From assembly GCF_014649795.1 (NCBI RefSeq), contig NZ_BMTS01000017.1, positions 20,858 through 84,857 on the forward strand: a DNA stretch of 64,000 bases, in the 5' to 3' direction. Positions 1 through 8,463 of the stretch are shown here, one piece after another. Below the pieces are notes generated by a model. That model was not told the origin of the DNA. It ran no database searches and saw nothing but the letters and a program-made list of their open reading frames with translations. The position numbers were made by a program, and so were the translations under genes. This stretch comes from Streptomyces melanogenes. Its GTDB lineage: Bacteria; Actinomycetota; Actinomycetes; Streptomycetales; Streptomycetaceae. Numbering within the stretch: the first letter of the stretch is position 1; the number at the start of each line of letters is the position of its first letter.

Positions 1-216
1 TTCAACCCCTCGCAGGAGGTCATGGGTGGCTTCAGCCTGAAGACCGACGGCGAGTGGATCTGGCCGGACATCGCGGGTCACCTGGTGCGCGAACATCACT
101 TCGCGGTACCGCCGGAGTTCGAGGAGCACACGGCCCGGCTCGGATTCACCGCCCCGGTGCTGACTCCTCAGGAAGTGGTGGACATCTTCCACGAGGTGAA
201 GCCCGAACTCTGGTGA
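1..216 (+). CDS. C-terminal part of a hypothetical protein (cut by window edge)
   Basis: The frame is open from base 1 to the TGA at 214-216 and shows the last 71 residues of a protein that starts outside the window. The tail is acidic and rich in aromatic residues (EWIWPDIAGHLVREHHF, then EVVDIFHEVKPELW). An internal ATG at 22 exists, but the frame continues upstream of it, so it is probably not the start. I do not recognise the family and no catalytic motif is visible. Confidence 0.6.
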   Translation, partial: FNPSQEVMGGFSLKTDGEWIWPDIAGHLVREHHFAVPPEFEEHTARLGFTAPVLTPQEVVDIFHEVKPELW

Positions 217-348
217 GCGGGGTTCGCTGATGAGCCTGTCGCCCAAGGCCTGGCATCGAACGGGGCCCGAACCTCCTCTGCGGGCGACCCGGTTCTCGTA
301 TAGCCACGGCTCCCCACGGCCCTTCACCATCAGCGCCCCGACCTGGCA

Positions 349-366
349 CTAGGACGACTCTAGGAC
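349..366 (+). promoter_or_regulatory. CTAGGAC direct repeat, 11-bp period
   Basis: CTAGGAC occurs at 349-355 and 360-366, exactly one helical turn apart, in the gap before the secreted-protein gene at 586. The 11-bp heptamer spacing resembles sites of PhoP- or SARP-type winged-helix regulators. The same heptamer repeats at the same period at 47820-47860. The regulator is unknown. Confidence 0.4.
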
Positions 367-585
367 GGCCGACGGACCCGCGCCCCTAACGTCACCGCAG
401 TCGGAGTCACCGAAGACCAGGGGGTGGGCGATGCGCGCCGAATCACTGTCACGCCTGGCCAATCAGAGCCGGCTGCTCATGCCCCCTTCTGGACCCCGAA
501 AGCCAGACACGATCATTCCGTCCACGGTCAAACCGATGCCCGGCCCCGACCCGGGCCAGGCCGCTCAAGTCAGGAGACAGCACTC

Positions 586-1080
586 ATGCTCAAGCTCCGC
601 AAGACTCGACGCGCTATCGCCCTCACCGCCGCCACCCTCGGTCTCGCCGGCGGCGCCGCCATCGGCGTTGGCGGCACCGCGCAGGCTGCCCCCAGCAGTT
701 GCACCACCATCGACATCGGCAGCCCCGGCAACATCAACGTCGGCGGTGTGTACGCGGGCCAGGTTGAGCAGCAGTACGACGGCTGCGGCTATGTCCGCGC
801 CCACTTCCAGTACTCCCACAACTACTGGCTCGGCCACAGCGGCACCGCCTGGTCGGCGCACCCGTGCGTGCAGACGCTGAACTACGTGGGACAGGCGTGC
901 GCCAGCGGCGACACGGTCGACGGCCCGCAGGACGTGTATTCCGGATGGGTGCCCATTCACTCAGCGAACCCTGACACCTGGCAGGCGATCGTCACCATCC
1001 CCTACGGCTGCTCCCAGGCTGGCGGTTCCTGGCACGCCTACGCCAATGGCGCCAACTGGGGTGAGTACTCGTCGTGCTGA
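586..1080 (+). CDS. Secreted small protein of unknown function
   Basis: This gene encodes 164 residues. A Sec signal peptide (MLKLRKTRR, hydrophobic core, AQA-A cleavage site near residue 34) leads to a mature domain of about 130 residues with six cysteines and many Tyr and Trp residues (for example YDGCGYVRAHFQYSHNYW). The frame is open from 424, but the ATG at 586 is chosen because AGGAG lies just upstream and the signal peptide starts there. The cysteines suggest a disulfide-bonded extracellular fold. I do not recognise the family. CTAGGAC repeats lie about 220 bp upstream and a strong hairpin follows the gene. Confidence 0.8.
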   Translation: MLKLRKTRRAIALTAATLGLAGGAAIGVGGTAQAAPSSCTTIDIGSPGNINVGGVYAGQVEQQYDGCGYVRAHFQYSHNYWLGHSGTAWSAHPCVQTLNYVGQACASGDTVDGPQDVYSGWVPIHSANPDTWQAIVTIPYGCSQAGGSWHAYANGANWGEYSSC

Positions 1081-1163
1081 CCCGTACGGCCAGTGGGGCC
1101 GAAGGGCCGTGAGGGTGCATCCAACCTCACCGCCGTGCGTCACCATCTGACTGACCGTTCACC

Positions 1164-1203
1164 GTGACAGCCTGCCCCGGACCGCTCCAGGGCAGGCCGT
1201 CAC
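1164..1203. terminator. Hairpin terminator after the secreted-protein gene
   Basis: GTGACAGCCTGCCC (1164-1177) pairs with GGGCAGGCCGTCAC (1190-1203), giving a 14-bp stem with one mismatch. A weaker inverted repeat ACGGCC/GGCCGT lies at 1086-1110. There is no T-tract, which is usual in Streptomyces. The rest of 1204-1424 shows no convincing gene. Confidence 0.6.
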
Positions 1204-1424
1204 GCGCGGGAAGAGCTGCGCTGCCTGGCTGGCTTCGCGGTGCGCTCGGCGTACGCGGCGTCGACGTAGCGCATCGCGGCCGGGTAGGGCGGGATCCGAA
1301 AGCCGCGAGGTCGCCGCAGTGCCGGGCCAGTTGAACGGGTCGATCGGCGACTCGACGTTCATCAACGGCGCACCGGTCCATTGCCGCGGTGAGAGGGCCG
1401 CTGCTCCGCGCGCCCTCGACGGGG

Positions 1425-1607
1425 TCAGCCTCCCGAGCGGATCAGTCGGACCGTGTCCAGCAGGGTCTTGTGGGCGCCCGTCGAGTCGTCCAGGTAGCCG
1501 GCTGCCATCGCGCCGTCGTACAGCATCAGCAGTGCACCGGCGGCCGACTCGGGGTCGGTGTGGCCGAGCCGGGTGAGCAGGTCCTGAAAGGGGGTTCGGA
1601 AGCGCGC
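1425..1607 (-). pseudogene. C-terminal remnant of a TetR-family regulator
   Basis: Reading the minus strand toward the stop at 1425-1427 gives about 60 residues that look like the end of a TetR ligand-binding domain (RFRTPFQDLLTRLGHTD, then AAGALLMLYDGAMAAGYLDD). No start codon or helix-turn-helix is left. Homology stops near 1607, where the plus strand enters the broken glycosidase remnant. The simplest reading is a deletion that joined two gene ends. Confidence 0.65.
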
Positions 1608-1617
1608 GCAATTCGGC

Positions 1618-2183
1618 GTGGTCCCGCCGACAGCCGACCTGAGCGCCTACCGGGCCGTGGTGGTACCCGAGACCACGCCGGTGGACGACGTCCTCGCGCA
1701 GCGCCTGCTCGCCTACCGGACGGCCGGCGGAGCCGTACCGCTGGTCGGGCCGGCGCTGCTCAAGAACGCCACCGAACCGGCCCTTCCCGGCCTCCTCCCG
1801 GTCGACGGGCTCGCCCCGGCACCGGCCGGTGAGGTCTTCCTCGCCTGCCAGGGCGTGCCCGGTGTCCGGGAGGACTTACCCGTCATCAGCCTCCGCGCGG
1901 GCGGGCCGGTCCACCTGGAGACCACGGTCGTACGGACGGACGGCGGCACCGTAGTGCACCTGGTCAGCTTCGTTCCGGCCCGGGAGACCCCGGAGCTGGA
2001 CCTGGTGCACGACCCGTTCCCGCTCATCGACGTGCCCGTCGCGTCAAGCTCGACGGCGCGCCGCGCTCGGTGCGGCTGCAGCCCGCTGGGCAGGAGTTGC
2101 CCTGGCAGTACGACGGCGCGTACGTCCACGTGCGGGTCACCACCGCGGACGGCCACGCGATGGTCGTGGTCGAGCACGACTGA
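1618..2183 (+). pseudogene. 3' remnant of a GHL6/beta-galactosidase-like glycoside hydrolase
   Basis: The translation resembles the C-terminal domains of streptomycete GHL6 or GH42-like hydrolases. It has a Rossmann-like beta-galactosidase trimerisation segment (DLSAYRAVVVPETTPVDD, LAYRTAGGAVPLVGPALL) and a final beta domain (GGPVHLETTVVRTDGGTVVH). The frame shifts near 2040-2050; in the new frame the expected ending continues (VKLDGAPRSVRLQPAGQELP to VVVEHD, stop at 2181-2183). The N-terminal catalytic domain is missing, and a middle segment appears deleted near VREDLPVI. The family assignment is from memory of similar proteins. It cannot make an active enzyme. Confidence 0.6.
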
Positions 2184-2201
2184 CCACGCGCGGGTCTCGG
2201 G

Positions 2202-3428
2202 TCAACCGGTGGGCAGCAGGGTCGGATCGGCCATGATCCGGCGCACGGTCGTCAGCGCCGCGCCCAGCAGCGGCCCGCGTCGGCCCAGCGCGGAGGGGCG
2301 CAGTGCCTCCGAGGCCCAGGGCCGCACGGTGACCCGGGCGGCCAGTTCGGCGCGTACGGACGGGAGCAGCCAGTCGGCCAGTTCGGCGTAGGCACCGCCG
2401 AGGACGAGGCAGTCCGGGTCGATGAGTTCCACGGCGGACGCCAGGGCGAGGCCGAGGGCGCGCCCGGCGCCGTCCAGGGCCCGCAGGGTGGGCGCGTGCC
2501 CGGCGCCCGCCCGCTCGGCCAGCAGGGCGACCGCGTCGCCGTGCTGGCCGAGAGCGTCCCCGGCAAGGCCGGCTGCGCGCAGCACGGCCGCCTCGCCCGC
2601 GTACTGCTCAAGGCAGCCGCGGGCGCCGCAGGCGCAGCGGGGGCCGTCCGGCTGGACGGGAATGTGGCCGAGTTCGCCGGCGAAGCCGCGGGCCCCCCGG
2701 AACAGTCGGCCTTCGATGATCAGGGCAGCGCCGATGCCGGTCTCCGCGGAGACGTGCACGATGGTCTGCGCGGGCAGCTCGGCGCTCCAGTACTCGGCCA
2801 GCGCACCGAGGTTGGCCTCGTTCTCCGGCTCAGGCACGGTGTTCTGGTCGGGCCAGTGGTGGGCGAGGCGGATGCCGTGCCAGCCGAGGTTGGGCGCGCG
2901 CTCGACGAGGCCGCCGGGTTCGTTCGGCACCACCCCGGGCACGGCGAGGACGCGCCCCTGGACGCACAGCCCGAGGGCCGCTGCCTCGGCCTCCACTTCG
3001 GCGGCCAGCGCGGCGGCCTCCGCCAGTACCTGTCCGGCCGGGCGGCCCGCGTTGTCCCGTTCCACCCTGCGCCACAGCCGCGGCTCGCCGCGCAGGTCCG
3101 CCACGCACGCGCCGAGGTGGGTGGCGCCGATCTCCAGGCCGAGGCCCGCGGGGCCGCGGTCGCTGATGGTCAGTGCCCGGCCGGGGCGGCCGACCCGGCC
3201 GCTGGCGGTGGCCGGCGCCTCGTTCAGCGCGCCGCGTTCGATCAGTTCGTCGACCAGGGAGGAGACGGCCGCCCTGGTGAGGCCGACGCGTCCGGCGACG
3301 TCCGCGCGCGAGAGCGGGCTGTGCGCGCGGACCGCGCCAAGGACGACCGCGAGGTTCTGCCGGCGCATGTCCTGTTGCGAGGCCCGCCCGTTCTCCGCGC
3401 CCCTGTTCGTCCTGCCGACCACCGTCAC
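2202..3428 (-). CDS. xylR: ROK-family transcriptional repressor of xylose genes
   Basis: This protein has 408 residues. A winged helix-turn-helix lies at about residues 35-75 (SRADVAGRVGLTRAAVSSLV). It is followed by a ROK sugar-kinase-like domain with the ROK zinc signature GELGHIPVQPDGPRCACGAR and GCLEQY. XylR-type ROK proteins bind an operator in the xyl promoter and release it when xylose is bound. The GTG start at 3428 has GGAG nine bases upstream and follows the xylB stop by 12 bp, so it is the second gene of a xylB-xylR operon. Xylose specificity is inferred from context; glucokinase activity is unlikely in a protein with this DNA-binding domain. Confidence 0.88.
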   Translation of the reverse strand: MTVVGRTNRGAENGRASQQDMRRQNLAVVLGAVRAHSPLSRADVAGRVGLTRAAVSSLVDELIERGALNEAPATASGRVGRPGRALTISDRGPAGLGLEIGATHLGACVADLRGEPRLWRRVERDNAGRPAGQVLAEAAALAAEVEAEAAALGLCVQGRVLAVPGVVPNEPGGLVERAPNLGWHGIRLAHHWPDQNTVPEPENEANLGALAEYWSAELPAQTIVHVSAETGIGAALIIEGRLFRGARGFAGELGHIPVQPDGPRCACGARGCLEQYAGEAAVLRAAGLAGDALGQHGDAVALLAERAGAGHAPTLRALDGAGRALGLALASAVELIDPDCLVLGGAYAELADWLLPSVRAELAARVTVRPWASEALRPSALGRRGPLLGAALTTVRRIMADPTLLPTG

Positions 3429-3440
3429 GTGCCGTTTCTC

Positions 3441-4871
3441 CTACCGTGCTGTGGCCGGGGCGCCCTGCAAGGCCCCGGCCCGACGCAGGGTATCCCCGAT
3501 CCGTTCGAGCGCGTCGTCGTCCTTGTCCACCGGCTCCAGGACCGGGCCCTGGGCCGTGCGCCAGCGGCGTGCCACGGCGTCGGCGCGCTCGCCGGTGAGC
3601 AGGGCGGCGGCCTGGGCGGCCGCGCCGAGCGCGACCAGTTCCTGGGCGGCGGGCACCTGGACCGCCCGGCCGGACAGCCGCAGGACGGTTTGCCGCCAGG
3701 CCCGGCCCTGGGCGCCGCCGCCGATCAGGAGCAGCGGCTCGTCGCCCGCCGGGTCCTCGCCGCCCGCGCGCAGTACGCCGTCCAGGGCGGCGAGCAGGGC
3801 GTGGGCGGCGCCGTCGTAGGCGGCCTGGAGCAGTTGCCCCGGGGTGGTGTCGTGGCGCAGCCCGTGGACGAGGCCGGAGGCGGCCGGCAGGTCGGGGGTG
3901 CGCTCGCCGTCCAGGTAGGGCAGGACGACCGCGGTGCCGCCGTCCTCGACCTCCTCGCGGCCGCGTCCCAGGAGAGCGGCGAAGCGGTCGACGGCGAGGG
4001 TGCAGTTGAGCGTGCAGGCAAGCGGCAGCCAGTCGCCGAGGGCGTCGGCGAAACCGGCGACGGTGCCGCTGGGGTCGGCGGGCCTGGTGCGGCCGACGGC
4101 GTAGACGGTCCCGGAGGTGCCCAGGCTGAGCACCGGCTGCCCGGGGAGCAGGCCGAGGCCGAGGGCGGCGGCCATGTTGTCGCCGGTGCCGGTGGCCACC
4201 AGCGCGCCCTGGCGCAGCGGCGTGCCGGGGCGGACGGTGCCGGCCCGCGCACCGGCCGGGAGGACCTGCGGCAGCAGACCCGGGTCGAGGCCGATGCGGG
4301 CCAGGATGTCCCGGTCGTAGCCGTCCGGGCCCCACCAGCCGGTTCCCGAGGCGTCGCCGCGGTCGGTGACCGCCTCGCCGGTCAGCCGCTCCGTCAGGAA
4401 GTCATGGGGAAGCCGTACGGCCGCGACCCGGTCCGCGGCGGCGGGCTCGTTGGCGCGCAGCCAGGCCCACTTGGCGGCGGTGAAGGCGGCGGTCGGGACG
4501 CTGCCGGTGCGGCGGGCGAGGTCCGCGGCGCCGACCGTGTCCCGCAGCTCGGCCGCCTGGGTCGCGGAGCGCACGTCGTTCCACAGCAGTGCCGGGCGGA
4601 TCGGGGCTCCGGCCGCGTCGAGGGTGACCAGGCCGTGCTGCTGCCCGGCGATCGAGACGGCGCCCGCGCGCTCCGCGCAGCCTGTTCGGACCACGGCCTC
4701 TTCGAGCGCCTCCCACCACCGTTCGGGGTCGCTCTCGCGGCCGCCGTCCTCGCTGACGGTGTGCGCGGCGCGGCCCAGGCCGAGGACGGCGCCGGTGTCG
4801 ATGTCGACGGCGACGGCCTTGGTGGACTGCGTCGAGCTGTCGACGCCGATCACGACACGCTGCTGAGCCAT
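3441..4871 (-). CDS. xylB: Xylulokinase
   Basis: This is a 476-residue FGGY-family sugar kinase that phosphorylates D-xylulose with ATP to xylulose 5-phosphate, the entry to the pentose phosphate pathway. The N-terminal phosphate loop GVDSSTQSTKAV is at about residues 9-20. The C-terminal ATPase half shows VLSLGTSGTVY and the glycine-rich LLLIGGGAQGRAWRQ. The ATG at 4871 has a strong GGAGGAA site; the frame is open further upstream, but that extension crosses the promoter and the start of xylA. It is divergent from xylA and co-transcribed with xylR. Length is normal and no defect is seen. Confidence 0.95.
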   Translation of the reverse strand: MAQQRVVIGVDSSTQSTKAVAVDIDTGAVLGLGRAAHTVSEDGGRESDPERWWEALEEAVVRTGCAERAGAVSIAGQQHGLVTLDAAGAPIRPALLWNDVRSATQAAELRDTVGAADLARRTGSVPTAAFTAAKWAWLRANEPAAADRVAAVRLPHDFLTERLTGEAVTDRGDASGTGWWGPDGYDRDILARIGLDPGLLPQVLPAGARAGTVRPGTPLRQGALVATGTGDNMAAALGLGLLPGQPVLSLGTSGTVYAVGRTRPADPSGTVAGFADALGDWLPLACTLNCTLAVDRFAALLGRGREEVEDGGTAVVLPYLDGERTPDLPAASGLVHGLRHDTTPGQLLQAAYDGAAHALLAALDGVLRAGGEDPAGDEPLLLIGGGAQGRAWRQTVLRLSGRAVQVPAAQELVALGAAAQAAALLTGERADAVARRWRTAQGPVLEPVDKDDDALERIGDTLRRAGALQGAPATAR

Positions 4872-4910
4872 GCGTTCCTCCGGAGGGGGTTCCTTCTCGC
4901 GTTCCGGCAT

Positions 4911-4940
4911 ACTAATTTGTTGAGAGCCATTACAAACCAT
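4911..4940. promoter_or_regulatory. xylA/xylB divergent operator-promoter region
   Basis: The 94-bp gap between the divergent xylB and xylA starts contains an AT-rich patch, unusual here, with an inverted repeat: TTTGT at 4916-4920 and ACAAA at 4932-4936, inside ACTAATTTGTTGAGAGCCAT and following bases. Position and symmetry suit a ROK repressor site controlling both transcripts. I infer XylR as the ligand; the promoter elements themselves are not clear. Confidence 0.5.
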
Positions 4941-4965
4941 CTCCGCACGGATCCGGAGCCGCTCC

Positions 4966-6138
4966 ATGTCCCGCGACCCGCTCGTTCCCAGCCCCGCGCA
5001 CAAGTTCACCTTCGGCCTGTGGACCGTCGGCTGGCAGGGGCGCGACCCCTTCGGCGACGCCACCCGCCCCGCCCTCGACCCGGTCGAGACCGTCCAGCGG
5101 CTGGCCGAACTCGGCGCCTACGGCCTCACCTTCCACGACGACGACCTGATCCCGTTCGGCACCAGCGACGCCGGACGCGAGCAGGCCGTCAAGCGCTTCC
5201 GCACCGCGCTCGACGCCGCCGGGCTGAAGGTCCCGATGGCGACCACCAACCTGTTCACCCACCCGGTCTTCAAGGACGGCGCCTTCACCGCCAACGACCG
5301 CGCCGTACGCCGCTACGCGCTGCGCAAGACGATCCGCAACATCGACCTGGCCGCGGAGCTCGGCGCCTCCGTCTACGTCGCCTGGGGCGGCCGCGAGGGC
5401 GCCGAGTCCGGCGCGGCCAAGGACGTACGCACCGCACTCGACCGGCTCAAGGAGGCCTTCGACCTCCTGGGCGAGTACGTCGAGCAACAGGGTTACGACC
5501 TGCGCTTCGCGATCGAGCCCAAGCCCAACGAGCCGCGCGGCGACATCCTGCTGCCCACCGTCGGCCACGCCCTGGCGTTCATCAACGCGCTGGAGCGGCC
5601 CGACCGGGTCGGCGTCAACCCCGAAGTCGGCCACGAGCAGATGGCCGGGCTCAACTTCCCGCACGGCATCGCCCAGGCCCTATGGCACGGCAAGCTGTTC
5701 CACATCGACCTCAACGGCCAGTCCGGCATCAAGTACGACCAGGACCTGCGCTTCGGCGCGGGAGACCTGCGCCAGGCCTTCTGGCTGGTCGACCTGCTGG
5801 AGTCGGCCGGCTACGACGGCCCCCGCCACTTCGACTTCAAGCCCCCGCGCACCGAGGACTTCGACGGCGTCTGGGCCTCGGCGGCCGGCTGCATGCGCAA
5901 CTACCTGCTGCTGGCCGAGCGCTCCCGCGCCTTCCGGGCCGACCCGGAGGTACAGGCGGCGCTCGCCGCCTCCCGCCTGCCCGAACTCGCCCTCCCCACG
6001 GCCGAGGACGGCCTGACCGGCCTCCTGTCGGACAACTCCGCCTTCGAGGAGTTCGACGTCGAGGCCGCCGCCGCCCGCGGCATGGCCTTCGAGCAGCTGG
6101 ACCAGCTGGCCCTGGAACACCTCCTCGGCGCCCGCTGA
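4966..6138 (+). CDS. xylA: Xylose isomerase
   Basis: This 390-residue enzyme converts D-xylose to D-xylulose (and D-glucose to D-fructose) in the cytosol. It is a class I actinobacterial TIM-barrel isomerase. The catalytic His is in TFHDDDLIPF (H57, with D60), the first metal ligand is in FAIEPKPNEPRGD (E184, K186), VNPEVGHEQMAG carries E220 and H223, and the second metal site lies in HIDLNGQSGIKYDQDLRFG. All key residues are present and the length matches the family. The start at 4966 has CCGGAG upstream. It is divergent from xylB-xylR and ends before a terminator hairpin. Confidence 0.97.
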   Translation: MSRDPLVPSPAHKFTFGLWTVGWQGRDPFGDATRPALDPVETVQRLAELGAYGLTFHDDDLIPFGTSDAGREQAVKRFRTALDAAGLKVPMATTNLFTHPVFKDGAFTANDRAVRRYALRKTIRNIDLAAELGASVYVAWGGREGAESGAAKDVRTALDRLKEAFDLLGEYVEQQGYDLRFAIEPKPNEPRGDILLPTVGHALAFINALERPDRVGVNPEVGHEQMAGLNFPHGIAQALWHGKLFHIDLNGQSGIKYDQDLRFGAGDLRQAFWLVDLLESAGYDGPRHFDFKPPRTEDFDGVWASAAGCMRNYLLLAERSRAFRADPEVQAALAASRLPELALPTAEDGLTGLLSDNSAFEEFDVEAAAARGMAFEQLDQLALEHLLGAR

Positions 6139-6148
6139 CCAAGTCCAT

Positions 6149-6181
6149 GAGCCGGGGCACGCGTACAGCGCGCCCCGGCTC
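6149..6181 (+). terminator. xylA terminator hairpin
   Basis: GAGCCGGGGC (6149-6158) pairs perfectly with GCCCCGGCTC (6172-6181), beginning 10 bp after the xylA stop codon. Confidence 0.75.
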
Positions 6182-6217
6182 CGTACGAACGCTGCCGGGC
6201 AGGAAACAAACGACAAG

Positions 6218-6264
6218 CGCAACCATCCCGCGCGCCCCATACGGTGGCGCGCGGGATGGTTGCG
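6218..6264. terminator. Perfect 19-bp bidirectional terminator
   Basis: CGCAACCATCCCGCGCGCC (6218-6236) and its exact complement (6246-6264) surround a 9-base loop. It lies between convergent xylA and the GH31 pseudogene and could terminate transcription from both sides. Confidence 0.8.
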
Positions 6265-6278
6265 TCGGGGTGCCGCCC

Positions 6279-7400
6279 TCAGACCGGGAAGGGAACCTCG
6301 GCCTCACCGGTGCCGGCGGGACTGACGTGCAGGGGGCCGTCCGGGCCGCCGATCCGCAGCCGCCAGGGATGCGGGCTGTCGGTGGTCACCCGCAGGCGGT
6401 CGCCCGTGCGGCGCACCTGGAAGCGGGCCGTCTCACCGGGACCTTCGGTGCGCGGGATCACGACGGTGCGCTCGGCGCCGTCGGCGAAGGCGTGCACCCG
6501 CAGCTCGACGCCTTCGGCCCAGGCGGAGACCGGATGCTGGTCGTCCGCCCCCAGCGGGATGACGGAGTCGGGGCGGGCGAGCAGCGGCAGGGTGTGGAAG
6601 CCGTGCTGTTCGCGTATCCAGCGCGGACCGGTGACCTCCTCGCCGGTCAGGATCCTCGTTGTACAGGTGGGTGTAATAGTTGTGCATCCGCTGCGGGTCG
6701 GAGCCGTCGTGCCAGACCCCCTAGGTGGGGACGCGCTCGCCGAAGTCGGTCTTGAAGCAGTCCACGCCGACGGCCAGCAGGCGCGCAGCTTGCCCTGGTA
6801 CCAGTCGCAGGCCGCGGGGTTCGGGATACCGCGCTCGGCCATGCCGCCGACGAAGCGGTTGACGGTCGCCTCGTCGTAGTCGGTGGTGAAGGAGGTGGTC
6901 AGCCACAGGCCGATCGCCCAGGCCGGGGGCAGCGCCGGGCGGCCGGTGAGCGCGGTGTAGCGCTCCAAGATCCGTTTGGGGGTCGGGCCGTGGACGACGA
7001 AGTACTCCAACGACTGGTCCTCGACGCTGAACTGCACCTGGCCGACGGACTCGGAGCCGATCTCGTGGCTGACCTTCCCCGGATGGTTGACGAAGACGCC
7101 GTAGCCCCGGTTGGTCAGATGGAACGGGATGTTCTTGTAGGCCTGCTCGCTGCTGGTGCCGCCGTCCGCCTGCCCCATGTCGACCACCTGGCCGTTGCGG
7201 ACGAAGGGAGTGAACCACTCCCCCAGGCCGTAGACCAGCTCGCCGACGCCCAGGGAGAGTTGACCGAGCGTGTGGTGGCGGCCGTCGGCGCCGGTGGCGA
7301 ACCCGGTGCCGCGCTCGCCCACCGAGTTCAGCACCCGGCCGCCGGCGCTGAACTCCAGCTGCCACGGCTCGGCGGTGTCCACCCGCAGCGTCAGTTCGCC
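6279..7400 (-). pseudogene. Decayed GH31 alpha-xylosidase (YicI-like)
   Basis: The minus strand encodes pieces of a GH31 alpha-xylosidase in the right order but in several frames. The N-terminal beta domain and barrel start are well preserved from LTLRVDTAEPW near 7400 to NRFVGGMAERGIP. The gene then jumps to ACDWYQGKLRA, omitting roughly 75 residues, and shifts frame. The catalytic nucleophile motif DCFKTDFGERVPT is present near 6725-6765 but is followed by an in-frame TAG. The text resumes with HNYYTHLYN and jumps to LTGEEVTGPRWIREQHGFH, omitting about 200 residues with the acid/base. The true N-terminus is also lost. An intact copy would release xylose from xylosides. Estimates of lost length are from family knowledge. 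Confidence 0.85.
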
Positions 7401-7458
7401 GGCACGTCGTGCGCTGAACGGCACCCCTCTCGCACCCATACGACCCGAGGAGCACGTC

Positions 7459-8463
7459 TTGCACAGCCGGACGATCACGAACACACCCGTCGCACTGACC
7501 GAACCAGGCTTCGGCGCCGCCGTCATAGGCAACTTGTACAGGGCCACCCCGTCCGAGGACGCGGCAGCGGCCGTCACAGCGGCCTGGGAGGCGGGTATCC
7601 GGTACTTCGACGCCGCGCCCCATTACGGTCTCGGCCTGTCCGAAGTACGCCTTGGCGCCGCACTGCGGGGTCGCCCGCGCGACGAGTACGTCGTCTCCTC
7701 CAAAGTCGGCCGGCTGCTCGTGCCCCATGGGGCGCCGCGCGGCGTCGACACCGAGGGCTTCGCCGTTCCCGACCACCTGCGCCGCCGGTGGGATTTCAGC
7801 CGCGACGGCGTCCTGCGCTCCATCGAGGACACCCTCGCCCGCACGGGCCTGGACCGCCTCGACATCGTCTACCTGGACGACCCCGACGACCATTGGCGCC
7901 AAGCCTCCGATGAGGCCATGCCGACGCTCGCGGAGCTGCGCGACCAGGGTGTGATCGGCGCGATCGGCGCCGGGATGAACCAGTCGGCCATGCTGGCCCG
8001 CTTCCTGCGCGAGACCGCCGCCGACGTGGTGATGCTCGCCGGCCGCTACACGCTCCTGGACCAGTCGGCACTGGACGACGTCCTGCCCGCCGCGCGGGAA
8101 CACGGCAAGAGCGTCGTCGCGGTCGGCGTCTTCAACTCCGGCCTGCTCGCCCTCGACCGGCCCGCCCAGGGCATGAAGTACGACTACCAGGACGCCCCAC
8201 CGGACCTCGTCGCCCGCGCCCAAGACATCGCCGAGATCTGCGAGGCGCACGGCACCACCCTGCCCGCCGCCGCCATCGCCTTCCCGTACACCCACCCCAG
8301 TATCATCAACGTCACCCTGGGCATGCGGAATCCGGAGCAGGTCGAACGGAACGTGGATCTCCACCGTCGGCGCATCCCGGAGGGCCTGTGGGAGGATCTT
8401 CGCACCCATGGACTCATCAGGTGGGACGCACCGACGGAGAACGGTCACGGAAGGAGTTCGTAG
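7459..8463 (+). CDS. Aldo/keto reductase (aldose dehydrogenase-like)
   Basis: This is a 334-residue NAD(P)H-dependent oxidoreductase of the AKR superfamily with an (alpha/beta)8 barrel. The AKR pattern is visible: AAWEAGIRYFDAAPHYGLGL carries the Asp and catalytic Tyr, and VVSSKVGRLLVP carries the catalytic Lys. LDIVYLDDPDDHW has Asp where AKRs usually have His. This arrangement matches the L-fucose/D-threo-aldose 1-dehydrogenase subgroup, so a sugar substrate is likely. The start is a TTG at 7459, seven bases after GAGGAG, giving MHSRTITNTPV. The open frame extends upstream only over the GH31 pseudogene. It overlaps the next regulator gene by one base (TAGTG) and is co-transcribed with it. 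Confidence 0.85.
   Translation: MHSRTITNTPVALTEPGFGAAVIGNLYRATPSEDAAAAVTAAWEAGIRYFDAAPHYGLGLSEVRLGAALRGRPRDEYVVSSKVGRLLVPHGAPRGVDTEGFAVPDHLRRRWDFSRDGVLRSIEDTLARTGLDRLDIVYLDDPDDHWRQASDEAMPTLAELRDQGVIGAIGAGMNQSAMLARFLRETAADVVMLAGRYTLLDQSALDDVLPAAREHGKSVVAVGVFNSGLLALDRPAQGMKYDYQDAPPDLVARAQDIAEICEAHGTTLPAAAIAFPYTHPSIINVTLGMRNPEQVERNVDLHRRRIPEGLWEDLRTHGLIRWDAPTENGHGRSS

Noticed and set aside
424..585. N-terminal extension of the first secreted protein
   Set aside because: The extension would place 54 polar residues before a complete signal peptide, and the ribosome site is at 572-576.
3510..3530. Additional TTGTCC half-sites inside genes (for example in xylB and GH48)
   Set aside because: Single half-sites occur by chance in coding sequence; only palindromic or clustered sites in gaps were kept.
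2496..6755. Very long plus-strand open frame antisense to xylR and xylB
   Set aside because: It is a high-GC shadow of the true minus-strand genes; its composition is Ala/Gly/Arg-rich with no family pattern, and it runs out of phase through xylA.
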